Made by a program: the position numbers and the translations under genes
Shown: positions 1 through 6,294 of the stretch, one piece after another
How the letters are laid out: every line of letters begins with the position of its first letter
Position numbering within the stretch: position 1 is the first letter of the stretch
The notes under the pieces: model-generated
Databases searched by the model: none
What the model was told of the DNA's origin: nothing
Seen by the model: the letters and a program-made list of their open reading frames with translations, nothing else
From: Desulfotomaculaceae bacterium
Lineage (GTDB): Bacteria > Bacillota > Desulfotomaculia > Desulfotomaculales > Pelotomaculaceae
NCBI GenBank assembly: GCA_028704035.1
Contig: JAQVLS010000096.1
Span: 1 to 6,294, forward strand
Direction: 5' to 3'
Length of the DNA: 6,294 nt

Positions 1-175
<175 letters not shown>

Positions 176-194
176 ATTATATAATAAATTTATT
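176..194. repeat. Two overlapping AT-only palindromes in the grpE-dnaK gap
   Basis: The 37-base gap holds two perfect palindromes made only of A and T: AATAAATTTATT at 183-194 and ATTATATAAT at 176-185, overlapping by three bases and ending directly at the dnaK ribosome binding site. This is much more AT-rich than the flanking genes. Likely readings are an unstructured leader that keeps the dnaK site open, or a cleavage site for an RNase that separates the dnaK message. Chance in an AT-rich spacer is also plausible. The palindromes are seen directly; any function is inference. Confidence 0.5.
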
Positions 195-198
195 GTTA

Positions 199-846
199 CT
201 AAGACTTAACTACCTTAACCATAGAGGCGCGGATCACCTTATCTTTCAAATAGTAACCCCGCCGGAATTCTTCAATAATCGTGTTGTCGGGATGCTCCGC
301 CGACTCTGCCCGCTGCACGGCTTCGTGCTTTTCCGGATCGAACTGTTCACCGACAGCAGGGATCTGCGCGAACCCTTCCGCAGCCAGCACGTCCAGCAGC
401 TGTTTGTAGATCATCTGCATCCCTGCTTTAAAGGATTCTACGGTATTCCCTTCCGCCGACAGCGCCAGATCAAAGTTATCCAGAACCGGCAGTATAGCGG
501 TGATCAGCTGTTCTGAAGAATATTTATAAATATCTTCCTTTTCCTGGCGAGTCCGGCGTCTGAAATTATCATAGTCGGCCTGCAGCCGGATCAGACGATC
601 ATAATTTTCATCAGCCTGTTTTGTTTGTTCCGCCAGCTGTTTCCTCAGGATCTGGGGGTCATTATCCACCGCTTCATCCCCGCCGGCATCTCCTGCATCA
701 GTAAATTCTCCGCTCGGCTCCACTTCCACGGCGCCCTGGGATTCTTCCCCGGCAGCAGGGCCCGGCTCGTCTTGTGCCTCTTCATCCACGATCCCGTCAG
801 TATTTAACTTTTCCAGATCTTTTTCTGCCCCATTGTTCATACCCAC
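199..846 (-). CDS. grpE: GrpE, nucleotide exchange factor for DnaK
   Basis: GrpE is a homodimeric cytoplasmic cochaperone that releases ADP from DnaK. The 215-residue product has three parts. Residues 1-63 are an acidic, low-complexity tail with 20 Asp/Glu against 2 Lys/Arg. Residues about 64-145 form the long coiled-coil helix with the family signature (LQADYDNFRRRTRQEKE near 88-104, LPVLDNFDLAL near 119-129). Residues about 150-215 form the beta-wing head that contacts DnaK (GEQFDPEKHEAV near 166-176, GYYLKDKVIRASMVKV near 197-212). I chose the GTG at 846 over the ATG at 840 because GAGG of the ribosome binding site is 9 bases from the GTG but 15 from the ATG. The alternative is two residues shorter. 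It follows the chaperonin stop by 15 bases and precedes dnaK, so it belongs to the same CIRCE-controlled operon. Confidence 0.96.
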   Translation of the reverse strand: MGMNNGAEKDLEKLNTDGIVDEEAQDEPGPAAGEESQGAVEVEPSGEFTDAGDAGGDEAVDNDPQILRKQLAEQTKQADENYDRLIRLQADYDNFRRRTRQEKEDIYKYSSEQLITAILPVLDNFDLALSAEGNTVESFKAGMQMIYKQLLDVLAAEGFAQIPAVGEQFDPEKHEAVQRAESAEHPDNTIIEEFRRGYYLKDKVIRASMVKVVKS

Positions 847-851
847 GCAAA

Positions 852-859
852 ATCACCTC
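852..859 (-). promoter_or_regulatory. grpE ribosome binding site
   Basis: GAGGTGAT on the minus strand matches the extended anti-Shine-Dalgarno partner. It lies in the 15-base chaperonin-grpE gap, two bases after the chaperonin stop codon. Its spacing favours the GTG start at 846 over the ATG at 840. A ribosome finishing the chaperonin would cover it, which suggests translational coupling. Confidence 0.8.
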
Positions 860-861
860 AT

Positions 862-2445
862 CTAAAACATTTTACTTCTTTCCCCGGCCTGCATATCTTT
901 TTCTATTTCTTTTTCTTCACGTTTCTTGATAATAGTATCTATCCTCAATATCGCCTCGGCTACCTCGCCGGCAGCCCGCAGGGCGTATATTTTTACATCG
1001 GCCGGATCCACGATCCCGCTATCCAGCATATCTTCCACCTTGCCGCTGTCGCAGTCCATGGCCAGCGATTTTTTCCCTGTTTCGGCCTGGGCGGCGATCA
1101 CGTCACCCAGCTTTTCCAAAGGGTTAAACCCGGCATTGGCCACAATCTGCGACATGGGACGTTTCAGCGCTTCCGCCACGCAGCCCGCCCCGTAGGCAGC
1201 CATGCCGCGAACACCCTCCTGCACTTTCTCCACCTCGCGGGCTACTGCCAGTTCCAGAGAACCACCGCCCGGGACCACGCCGCCTTTTATGGCCGACTGG
1301 ACCGACGCTGCCGCATCTCTGGCCATACGCTCCCTTTCATCCACGACTTCTGCGGTAGCGGCGCCCACCAGCACCGTGGCCATAGGCTTGCCGCCGCCCC
1401 CCAGGATCCAGACCTGCTCGAGCTTTTCGTCATTATATACTCTGGCGGCACGGCCCAGACACTTTTCCAGTTCCTCGCGCGGCTTTTTCAGGCCGGTGCG
1501 TTTTAGCATCCTGGCGCCGGTGTGTTCCGCCGCTTTGCGCAGTTCCTTGCCGGCCACCCGCTGCACCACCATCACACCTGCGTCGGTGAGCGCATCTTCT
1601 GCGGCGTCACTCACCCCGCGGTCCACGAGCACCAGCCCGACGCCGAGCTCCGTAACTTTTTGCAGGTTGGCGTCGAATTCCTCCCGCAGCTGCATATAAC
1701 GCGCAAAACCTGCCTCAGTATTTAGGGCCTCTTCATCGATCTCCTCCGGTTCCAGAGCATCGTCAATCACCAGTACACTTAAATTCTTTAATTCATCCGG
1801 CATCTGGCGGCTGATCCGTTCCTTATTGACAATGACGCCCATAAAGACCTCGTTCTCAGCCCCCTCCTCCGCCACAACCGTATCAGGAAATTTAAAATTA
1901 TGATCCTTCAGTTTATCTGCACCAATCATTACTGCCGCCTGTACTACCAGGTCGGCGATGTCCTCATGGCTGCGCCCGGCAATCAGCGCTACCTGGCGGA
2001 TCGCCGGGTCGTCCAGGCCGGACACCGGGCGCGACTGCTCACGCATGATCTCCAGCGCTTTTTTCAGGCCCGCCCGCAACCCTTCGATTACCCGGGCCAC
2101 CGGCACGCCCCGCGCCACCTGCTCTACCCCGGCGCTTACCAGAGCGCCGGCCAGCACAGTGGCCGTAGTAGTGCCGTCGCCGATTTCCGCCTGCTGCGCC
2201 CTGGCTATGTTGATCAGCATCCTGGCCGCCGGATGGTTCGCCTCCATCATAGTTAATATAGTTACACCGTCATTTGTAATTACCACTTCGCCGAATTTAT
2301 CGACCAGCATGGTGTCCAGCCCTTTGGGGCCGAGAGTCCCTTCCACCGCGCTGGCAATAGCCCGGATCGCGTTGGAGTTAGTCATTAAAGCAGCCAGCCG
2401 CTCGTCAACGTCTGCGCCGGCAGCAGCTTCCCTCTTTAAACTCAA
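862..2445 (-). CDS. Archaeal-type (group II-like, bacterial 'group III') chaperonin, thermosome/CCT family
   Basis: This is a 527-residue ATP-driven ring chaperonin resembling archaeal thermosome subunits more than GroEL. The equatorial ATP-site motifs are intact: LGPKGLD (38-44), ITNDG (56-60), GDGTTT (89-94), the hydrolytic Asp in ERMARDAA (Asp377, the counterpart of GroEL Asp398) and VVPGGGSLE (390-398). The C-terminal equatorial stretch [20 protein letters not shown] (484-503) is thermosome-like. The apical domain has a group II helical protrusion at about 232-265 (EPEEIDEEA, then [17 protein letters not shown]), which serves as a built-in lid in place of GroES. The tail after RID is short and charged, ending KMF, with no GGM repeat. 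The start is TTG at 2445, fixed by AGGAGG 9 bases upstream. It sits 13 bases after hrcA and 15 before grpE. Such genes are known in the dnaK operon of Carboxydothermus and relatives, so transfer from archaea is likely ancient. No standard gene symbol is assigned. Confidence 0.95.
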   Translation of the reverse strand: MSLKREAAAGADVDERLAALMTNSNAIRAIASAVEGTLGPKGLDTMLVDKFGEVVITNDGVTILTMMEANHPAARMLINIARAQQAEIGDGTTTATVLAGALVSAGVEQVARGVPVARVIEGLRAGLKKALEIMREQSRPVSGLDDPAIRQVALIAGRSHEDIADLVVQAAVMIGADKLKDHNFKFPDTVVAEEGAENEVFMGVIVNKERISRQMPDELKNLSVLVIDDALEPEEIDEEALNTEAGFARYMQLREEFDANLQKVTELGVGLVLVDRGVSDAAEDALTDAGVMVVQRVAGKELRKAAEHTGARMLKRTGLKKPREELEKCLGRAARVYNDEKLEQVWILGGGGKPMATVLVGAATAEVVDERERMARDAAASVQSAIKGGVVPGGGSLELAVAREVEKVQEGVRGMAAYGAGCVAEALKRPMSQIVANAGFNPLEKLGDVIAAQAETGKKSLAMDCDSGKVEDMLDSGIVDPADVKIYALRAAGEVAEAILRIDTIIKKREEKEIEKDMQAGERSKMF

Positions 2446-2454
2446 ATACTGCAG

Positions 2455-2460
2455 CCTCCT
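2455..2460 (-). promoter_or_regulatory. Chaperonin ribosome binding site overlapping the hrcA stop codon
   Basis: The minus strand reads TAGGAGG, in which TAG (2459-2461) is the hrcA stop and AGGAGG is the chaperonin's ribosome binding site. Nine bases follow before the TTG start at 2445. This decides the TTG start and implies that ribosomes finishing hrcA can start the chaperonin directly. Confidence 0.88.
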
Positions 2461-3499
2461 ATCTTCCTCCGCCCCGCAGCACCCTGTCCAGGGCCACAGA
2501 AAGATTTTTTGTTAGAAAATCAACGACACTGATCACCTTCGCGTAATCCATCCTGGTCGGACCGAGCACGCCGACAGTGCCGATCTTGCGTCCGCTTAAC
2601 ATGTAGGGCGCGGCAACCACGCTGTAGTCCTTGATATCATGGTCTTTAATCTCATCACCTATTTTTATGGTAACGCCTTTGTCCAGGCTATCATCAGACA
2701 GCAGCTCACAGAGAAGTTCCTCCTGCTCTAGAATCCCCAGCATGGTTTTAATCTTTTCCGCGTTTTGGAATTCCGGCTGGGTGAGCATATTAAAAACACC
2801 GCCGAGATAAATCTTATCTTCTTCTTCTAAGAACAGGCCTTCCTGGATTATTTCCAGGGACAGGTCCAGAATATGTTTGTGACGGCCCAGCTCAAAATAT
2901 AATTCCTTCAGCAGGGTAAACCTTATTGTATTCATATTCAAGCCCTGCAGCTTGGCGTTCAACACTTTGGACAGTGTTTCCAGATCGCTGGAGATAAAGC
3001 TTTCCGGGGTTTCGATCAGCCTGTGGTGTACCGCCCCGTTGTCCATCACCACTATGACCATTGTCTGGGCGGGATTCATCAACACAAGCTGAATGTGCTT
3101 AAACTTGCTCGGCCTCCTCTGCTGGGTCAACACCATCGAGGTATAACTGGTAAGCTGCGAAAGCAGGTTGCCGGTCCTTTTGATTACTCGGCCCACGTCC
3201 CTGGCCTTTTTTGCAAGCTGGCTGCGGATCAATTCCTCTTCTTCTCTGGTCAGCTCCCTTTTTTTCATCAGGTAGTCCACATAATAACGGTAACCGCGCA
3301 CGGACGGAACCCGGCCGGCGGAAGTGTGCGGCTGCTCAATATAACCCATTTCTTCCAGGTCGGCCATCTCGTTGCGGATGGTAGCCGGGCTCACACCAAG
3401 CCTGTATTTTTTTGCAATTGTCCTTGATCCGACGGGTTCGGCGGTAGCGATAAAGTCCTGCACAATGGCGAGAAGTACTTTTTGCTTACGGTCGTCCAT
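2459..3499 (-). CDS. hrcA: HrcA, heat-inducible repressor that binds CIRCE
   Basis: HrcA is a dimeric cytoplasmic repressor of class I heat-shock genes. In Bacillus its activity depends on the GroEL chaperonin. The product is 346 residues, normal for the family. Residues 1-75 form the winged helix-turn-helix domain with hallmark runs EPVGSRTIA (21-29), [18 protein letters not shown] (37-54), HTSAGRVPS (58-66) and GYRYYVD (69-75). The rest is the GAF-like and dimerisation part, ending in [21 protein letters not shown] and [15 protein letters not shown]. The ATG at 3499 is chosen because GAAGGGGG lies 7 bases upstream. A GTG nine codons earlier (3526) lies inside the CIRCE operator and has no ribosome binding site. 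As first gene after promoter and CIRCE, it is predicted to repress itself and the chaperonin, grpE and dnaK downstream. Confidence 0.97.
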   Translation of the reverse strand: MDDRKQKVLLAIVQDFIATAEPVGSRTIAKKYRLGVSPATIRNEMADLEEMGYIEQPHTSAGRVPSVRGYRYYVDYLMKKRELTREEEELIRSQLAKKARDVGRVIKRTGNLLSQLTSYTSMVLTQQRRPSKFKHIQLVLMNPAQTMVIVVMDNGAVHHRLIETPESFISSDLETLSKVLNAKLQGLNMNTIRFTLLKELYFELGRHKHILDLSLEIIQEGLFLEEEDKIYLGGVFNMLTQPEFQNAEKIKTMLGILEQEELLCELLSDDSLDKGVTIKIGDEIKDHDIKDYSVVAAPYMLSGRKIGTVGVLGPTRMDYAKVISVVDFLTKNLSVALDRVLRGGGR

Positions 3500-3506
3500 A
3501 CCGGAA

Positions 3507-3514
3507 CCCCCTTC
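3507..3514 (-). promoter_or_regulatory. hrcA ribosome binding site
   Basis: GAAGGGGG lies 7 bases before the ATG at 3499 and supports that start over the upstream GTG. It begins only 5 bases after the CIRCE repeat, so a CIRCE hairpin in the mRNA would sit directly beside the ribosome landing site. Confidence 0.75.
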
Positions 3515-3519
3515 GATTG

Positions 3520-3546
3520 TTAGCACTCTATTGCACTGAGTGCTAA
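3520..3546 (-). promoter_or_regulatory. CIRCE operator (HrcA binding site)
   Basis: The sequence is a perfect match to the CIRCE consensus: TTAGCACTC, a 9-base spacer, and GAGTGCTAA. It lies between promoter and hrcA ribosome binding site, about 8-9 bases downstream of the predicted transcription start, so bound HrcA would block early transcription of hrcA, the chaperonin, grpE and dnaK. It is also transcribed and can fold as a 9-bp hairpin in the 5' leader. No second CIRCE occurs elsewhere in the window. Confidence 0.97.
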
Positions 3547-3560
3547 AAACACTTAAATAA

Positions 3561-3589
3561 AAAATAACAAACCTCTATATGTTTGTCAA
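3561..3589 (-). promoter_or_regulatory. Predicted sigma-A promoter of the hrcA-chaperonin-grpE-dnaK operon
   Basis: On the minus strand TTGACA (3584-3589, a perfect -35) is followed by 17 bases and TATTTT (3561-3566, 4 of 6 to TATAAT). The predicted start is near 3554, giving a leader of about 55 bases with CIRCE within it. A vegetative promoter plus CIRCE is the usual class I heat-shock design. The -35 box begins about 15 bases after the hemW stop. Confidence 0.85.
3567..3586. repeat. Inverted repeat within the promoter spacer
   Basis: ACAAAC and GTTTGT form 6-bp inverted arms (3567-3572 and 3581-3586) around an 8-base AT-rich centre. They fill the spacer from the -10 edge to the middle of the -35 box. 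The position would suit a dimeric regulator competing with RNA polymerase, but 6-bp arms in AT-rich DNA can arise by chance. No known operator was recognised. Confidence 0.45.
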
Positions 3590-3619
3590 GGGAATTGGCA
3601 GAATTCAAACAAATTCCCT
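3589..3619. repeat. 8-bp inverted repeat spanning the hemW stop codon
   Basis: AGGGAATT (3589-3596) and AATTCCCT (3612-3619) are perfect inverted arms separated by 15 bases that contain the hemW TGA and a GAATTC palindrome. On the transcribed strand the second arm is followed by TGACAAAC, not by a T run, so it does not look like an intrinsic terminator. One arm touches the -35 box of the heat-shock promoter. It may be a weak 3' hairpin of the lepA-hemW message, or chance. Confidence 0.45.
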
Positions 3620-4741
3620 AAAAACTATGTTGGCCAGCGGCAGGCCTTTTGCTGTAAGACGAAGATGACCGGCGCTCATTTCCAGCAGGCCCTTTTTGCT
3701 CAGTCCTTCTATTTCATGCCTGTAAATATCCTCCGCCCGCCGGCCGAAACGCCTGTAAAACCGGTCCAAATCGACGCCGCCGGTTAAGCGCAGCCCGAGA
3801 AACATCGTCTCGGACATTTCGTCCGCCGCCGACAGACGGATTTTGTTTTCTACAGGATATTCTTCCCGGGAGAGCTTAGCGGAATACCCGGCCAGTGAAA
3901 TATCGTTGGCAAACCTGACCCCTTTGATCAACGAGTGCGCCGCCGGGCCGAGCCCCAGGTAGGGCCGGTTTAACCAGTAAAGCAGGTTGTGGGCGCACTG
4001 CCTGCCGGGCCCGGCAAAATTTGAAATCTCGTAATGACTGTAGCCGTGCGCAGTGAGAAATGCAATAGTATCCCGGTACATTGTTATTTCAGTTTCCTCC
4101 GGGCAGGCGCATATTTCACCGCGCTCAACAGCCTGCGCCAGCGGCGTCCCTTCTTCCAGCTGGAGACCGTACGCGGCAATATGCTCCGGGGCCATTTCCA
4201 CAGCTTGATGCAGCGTTTCCCGCCAGTCATGGTTAGTTTGGCCGGGTATGCCAAATATGAAATCGAGGTTGAGATTGTCAAACCCCGCTTTTCTGGCCAA
4301 CTGTACCGCCTGTACCGCCTGCTCCGCGCTGTGGACACGGCCCAGCACATGCAGCAGCCGGTCATGAAAAGACTGGACGCCGATGCTGAGCCTGTTCACC
4401 CCCGCCTGCCGCAGCCCGGCCAGGCCCGCCCCGTCAATGGCGCCCGGGTTTGCTTCTACTGTTACTTCACAGCCGGCCGTCAGAACAAAGGAGGACCTCA
4501 CCGCATCCAGCACAATTTTGAACGAGCCGGCCGGCAAAGTTGTCGGCGTGCCGCCGCCAAAAAAAATACTGGTGATGATTTTATCCTCATCAGCCAGTGC
4601 CGATCCGTAAAGGTTGATTTCTCCGACAAGGGACGCCAGGTAGCTTTTTACCGCCCGGCCGCTGAGCGGGTAAGAGATAAAATCACAGTAAAGGCATTTT
4701 TTAATACAGAAGGGCACATGTATGTAAAGTCCGATAGACAT
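3605..4741 (-). CDS. hemW: HemW, radical-SAM heme chaperone (formerly annotated as oxygen-independent coproporphyrinogen III oxidase-like)
   Basis: HemW binds heme and delivers it to respiratory proteins. The 378-residue product, the usual HemW length, starts GLYIHVPFC, and Cys12, Cys16 and Cys19 form the CX3CX2C cluster site for the [4Fe-4S] centre. Phe21 follows at the place where true HemN has a fourth Cys, which separates HemW from the coproporphyrinogen dehydrogenase. Further family motifs are GGGTPT (62-67), EANPG (96-100), RLSIGVQSF (117-125), FIFGIPGQT (161-169), YEISNFA (237-243) and the HemW-typical HNLLYW (251-256), followed by the C-terminal winged-helix-like domain. The ATG at 4741 is chosen because it begins the conserved fold and has a TAAGGAG site. 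The frame is open a further 51 codons into lepA, but that extension has no family similarity. It follows lepA by 14 bases, as in many Firmicutes. Confidence 0.95.
   Translation of the reverse strand: MSIGLYIHVPFCIKKCLYCDFISYPLSGRAVKSYLASLVGEINLYGSALADEDKIITSIFFGGGTPTTLPAGSFKIVLDAVRSSFVLTAGCEVTVEANPGAIDGAGLAGLRQAGVNRLSIGVQSFHDRLLHVLGRVHSAEQAVQAVQLARKAGFDNLNLDFIFGIPGQTNHDWRETLHQAVEMAPEHIAAYGLQLEEGTPLAQAVERGEICACPEETEITMYRDTIAFLTAHGYSHYEISNFAGPGRQCAHNLLYWLNRPYLGLGPAAHSLIKGVRFANDISLAGYSAKLSREEYPVENKIRLSAADEMSETMFLGLRLTGGVDLDRFYRRFGRRAEDIYRHEIEGLSKKGLLEMSAGHLRLTAKGLPLANIVFREFV
4301..4327 (-). repeat. Three-unit 9-bp tandem repeat inside hemW
   Basis: Two identical 9-base units (CTGTACCGC on the plus strand, 4301-4318) and a third with two differences (4319-4327) encode AEQ-AVQ-AVQ at HemW residues 139-147. 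The repeat keeps frame and lies in a helix where related proteins also have alternating A, E and V, so it is probably tolerated helix repetition rather than a recent insertion. Confidence 0.6.
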
Positions 4742-4751
4742 TGGCGGGCTA

Positions 4752-4758
4752 CTCCTTA
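4752..4758 (-). promoter_or_regulatory. hemW ribosome binding site overlapping the lepA stop codon
   Basis: TAAGGAG on the minus strand includes the lepA stop TAA (4756-4758). GGAG is 10 bases from the hemW ATG at 4741. The arrangement supports that start and suggests translational coupling of hemW to lepA. Confidence 0.85.
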
Positions 4759-6294
4759 TTTTTCGTCCAGGCCCAGTACCGCCATGAAGGCTTCCTGGGG
4801 TATTTCCACGCTGCCCACCTGTTTCATCCTTTTCTTGCCTTCTTTTTGCTTTTCTAAGAGCTTGCGCTTGCGGCTGATGTCGCCGCCGTAACACTTGGCC
4901 AGGACATCCTTGCGCACCGCTTTCACCGTTTCCCGGGCAACAACCTTGTTGCCGATGGACGCCTGGATCGGCACCTCAAAAAGATGGCGCGGGATCAAGC
5001 CGCGCAGCCTTTCTACCAGCTGGCGCCCCCGGTAATAGGCCTTGTCCTTGTGCACGATAATTGACAGCGCGTCCAGCACTTCGCCGGCGATTAAAATGTC
5101 CAGCTTGACCAGATTGGACTGCTTGTACCCGGTCAGTTCATAATCCAGCGAAGCATAGCCCTTGGTGCGCGACTTCAGCTGGTCAAAGAAGTCATAGATA
5201 ATCTCGCTGAGCGGCATATCGTAAGTCAGGATCACCCGGTGCAGGCCCATGTATTCCATGTTGCTGAAGATGCCGCGCCGTTCCTGGCACATTTCCATTA
5301 CCGCCCCGACGTAGTCCTTGGGGGCCATGATCGTGGCCCTGACAAACGGCTCCTCGATGTATTCCACATGGCCGGCCGGCGGCATTTTGCTGGGGTTTTC
5401 GATCTGCAGTATTTCTCCCGCAGTAGTCGTAGCGCGGTAGACAACGTTGGGGGCTGTAGTAATCAGGCTCAGCCCGTATTCGCGTTCCAGCCGCTCCTGA
5501 ATAATTTCCATGTGCAGCAGTCCCAAAAAACCGCAGCGAAAACCGAACCCAAGAGCCTCAGATGTTTCGGGCTCATATAGCAGCGAGGCGTCGTTCAGGT
5601 TGAGCTTTTCCATAGCCTCGCGCAAATCGCCGTAATCAACGGTATCAGCCGTGTATAGCCCGCAGTAGACCATCGGGGTCGCCCTGCGGTAGCCCGGCAG
5701 GGGCACAGGCGCCGGCCGGGCGGCGTCCGTCACCGTATCGCCTACCTGGCAGTCCTTCACATTTTTAATGCTGGCCGCGATAAAGCCGACCTCGCCGGTA
5801 TGCAGGACGCCGATACTGACCGGGGCAGGCTTAAAAATACCCACCTCATTGATTTCAAATTCCCTGCCTGTGGCTATCATTTTAACCTGCATACCTGTTT
5901 TTACCGAGCCTTCCATCACCCGGATATAGGCGATCACCCCTTTGTAGGGATCATAATGCGAGTCAAAGATCAACGCCCGCAGGGTAGAGCTGTCCTGCCC
6001 GCCGGGCGGCGGAATTACTTTAACTATCTTTTCTAATATCTCTTCTATGCCGATACCGTTTTTGGCTGAAGCCAGTACAGCATCCGAGACGTCCAGCCCA
6101 ATAACGTCCTCAATCTCTTTCTTGACTTCCGCCGGGTCCGCGCTGGGCAGGTCAATTTTATTGATCACTGGAATGATTTCCAGGTTATGTTCCAGGGCCA
6201 GGTAAACATTAGCCAGAGTTTGCGCTTCAATTCCCTGCGCCGCATCTACAATCAGCAGAGCCCCCTCGCAGGCGGCCAGGCTGCGTGAGACTTC
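4756..6294 (-). CDS. lepA: LepA (elongation factor 4), translation GTPase, N-terminus off the right edge
   Basis: LepA/EF4 is a ribosome-binding GTPase of the EF-G family, implicated in back-translocation and in ribosome assembly or initiation. The frame is open to the right edge with 512 residues in view. It begins [20 protein letters not shown], which in the family follows directly after the G3 DTPGH motif. So roughly 85-90 residues, including the P-loop, switch I and G3, are missing from view only because of the window. Visible are NKID (G4, window residues 45-48), SAK (G5, 76-78), domain II, the EF-G-like domains III and V ([33 protein letters not shown]), and the LepA-specific C-terminal domain with [20 protein letters not shown] and [12 protein letters not shown] near the end. 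It is presumably the first gene of a lepA-hemW transcript. The GTG at 6168 is an internal Val codon, not a start. Confidence 0.97.
   Translation of the reverse strand, partial: EVSRSLAACEGALLIVDAAQGIEAQTLANVYLALEHNLEIIPVINKIDLPSADPAEVKKEIEDVIGLDVSDAVLASAKNGIGIEEILEKIVKVIPPPGGQDSSTLRALIFDSHYDPYKGVIAYIRVMEGSVKTGMQVKMIATGREFEINEVGIFKPAPVSIGVLHTGEVGFIAASIKNVKDCQVGDTVTDAARPAPVPLPGYRRATPMVYCGLYTADTVDYGDLREAMEKLNLNDASLLYEPETSEALGFGFRCGFLGLLHMEIIQERLEREYGLSLITTAPNVVYRATTTAGEILQIENPSKMPPAGHVEYIEEPFVRATIMAPKDYVGAVMEMCQERRGIFSNMEYMGLHRVILTYDMPLSEIIYDFFDQLKSRTKGYASLDYELTGYKQSNLVKLDILIAGEVLDALSIIVHKDKAYYRGRQLVERLRGLIPRHLFEVPIQASIGNKVVARETVKAVRKDVLAKCYGGDISRKRKLLEKQKEGKKRMKQVGSVEIPQEAFMAVLGLDEK

Noticed and set aside
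176..204. TATAAT on the minus strand as an internal dnaK promoter
   Set aside because: No acceptable -35 lies at 16-18 bases, there is no extended -10, and transcription would start within the ribosome binding site.
1958..2515. A 185-codon plus-strand frame, with others at 1202-1699 and 926-1195
   Set aside because: They are antisense to the chaperonin, have Ser/Ala/Pro-rich composition and match no family. They are codon-bias shadows.
3500..3526. Upstream GTG start for hrcA, adding nine residues
   Set aside because: The GTG is inside the CIRCE operator with no ribosome binding site, while the ATG at 3499 has GAAGGGGG at 7 bases.
3580..3592. GTCAA near the promoter as part of a CtsR heptad operator
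   Set aside because: Only one partial heptad is present. The direct repeat required by CtsR is absent.
4034..4891. A 285-codon open frame on the plus strand
   Set aside because: It lies opposite hemW and the end of lepA, both of which are clear full-family matches. Its product is rich in Arg, His, Pro and Cys, as expected for an antisense frame in GC-rich DNA.
4742..4894. 51-residue N-terminal extension of hemW
   Set aside because: It overlaps the lepA end, is basic and low-complexity, and precedes the normal HemW start, which has its own ribosome binding site.
4756..6168. Truncated LepA starting at the GTG at 6168
   Set aside because: The frame stays open to the right edge and codes for conserved LepA sequence, so this GTG is the Val before INKID.

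Overview
All genes in this window lie on the minus strand. Read in the direction of transcription (right to left) they are: lepA (5' end off the right edge), hemW, hrcA, an archaeal-type (group II-like, 'group III') chaperonin, grpE, and the first 53 codons of dnaK, which runs off the left edge. Gaps are 13-37 bases, except for about 105 bases between hemW and hrcA, which hold the heat-shock promoter and operator. No stretch over 300 bases lacks a gene. I see no tRNA, rRNA, CRISPR array or mobile element.

The lepA-hemW-hrcA-grpE-dnaK order is typical of Firmicutes, particularly Clostridia and Bacilli. A thermosome-like chaperonin between hrcA and grpE points to the anaerobic Clostridia known to carry it: Carboxydothermus and the Desulfotomaculum/Pelotomaculum/Desulforudis group of Peptococcaceae. 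The GC-rich coding sequence, AT-rich spacers and strong AGGAGG-type ribosome binding sites agree. The genus is an inference.

Right part (about 3605-6294): lepA encodes the EF4 translation GTPase and hemW a radical-SAM heme chaperone. They are coupled by a ribosome binding site that overlaps the lepA stop. No terminator is visible after hemW, so readthrough into the heat-shock genes is possible.

Control region (about 3500-3604): a sigma-A-type promoter (TTGACA, 17 bases, TATTTT) is followed by a perfect CIRCE operator, TTAGCACTC-N9-GAGTGCTAA, next to the hrcA ribosome binding site. HrcA should therefore repress its own operon and be relieved on heat shock. Extra dyads sit inside the promoter spacer, against the -35 box and inside the CIRCE spacer.

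Left part (1-3499): the products form one protein-folding unit: the repressor HrcA, an ATP-driven double- or single-ring chaperonin with a built-in lid, the nucleotide exchange factor GrpE, and DnaK. The chaperonin is the notable item. It is an archaeal/eukaryotic-type machine wired into bacterial CIRCE/HrcA control and the Hsp70 operon. The class is already described in a few Clostridia, so this is a good example of a rare system rather than a wholly new one. Its translation is coupled to hrcA.
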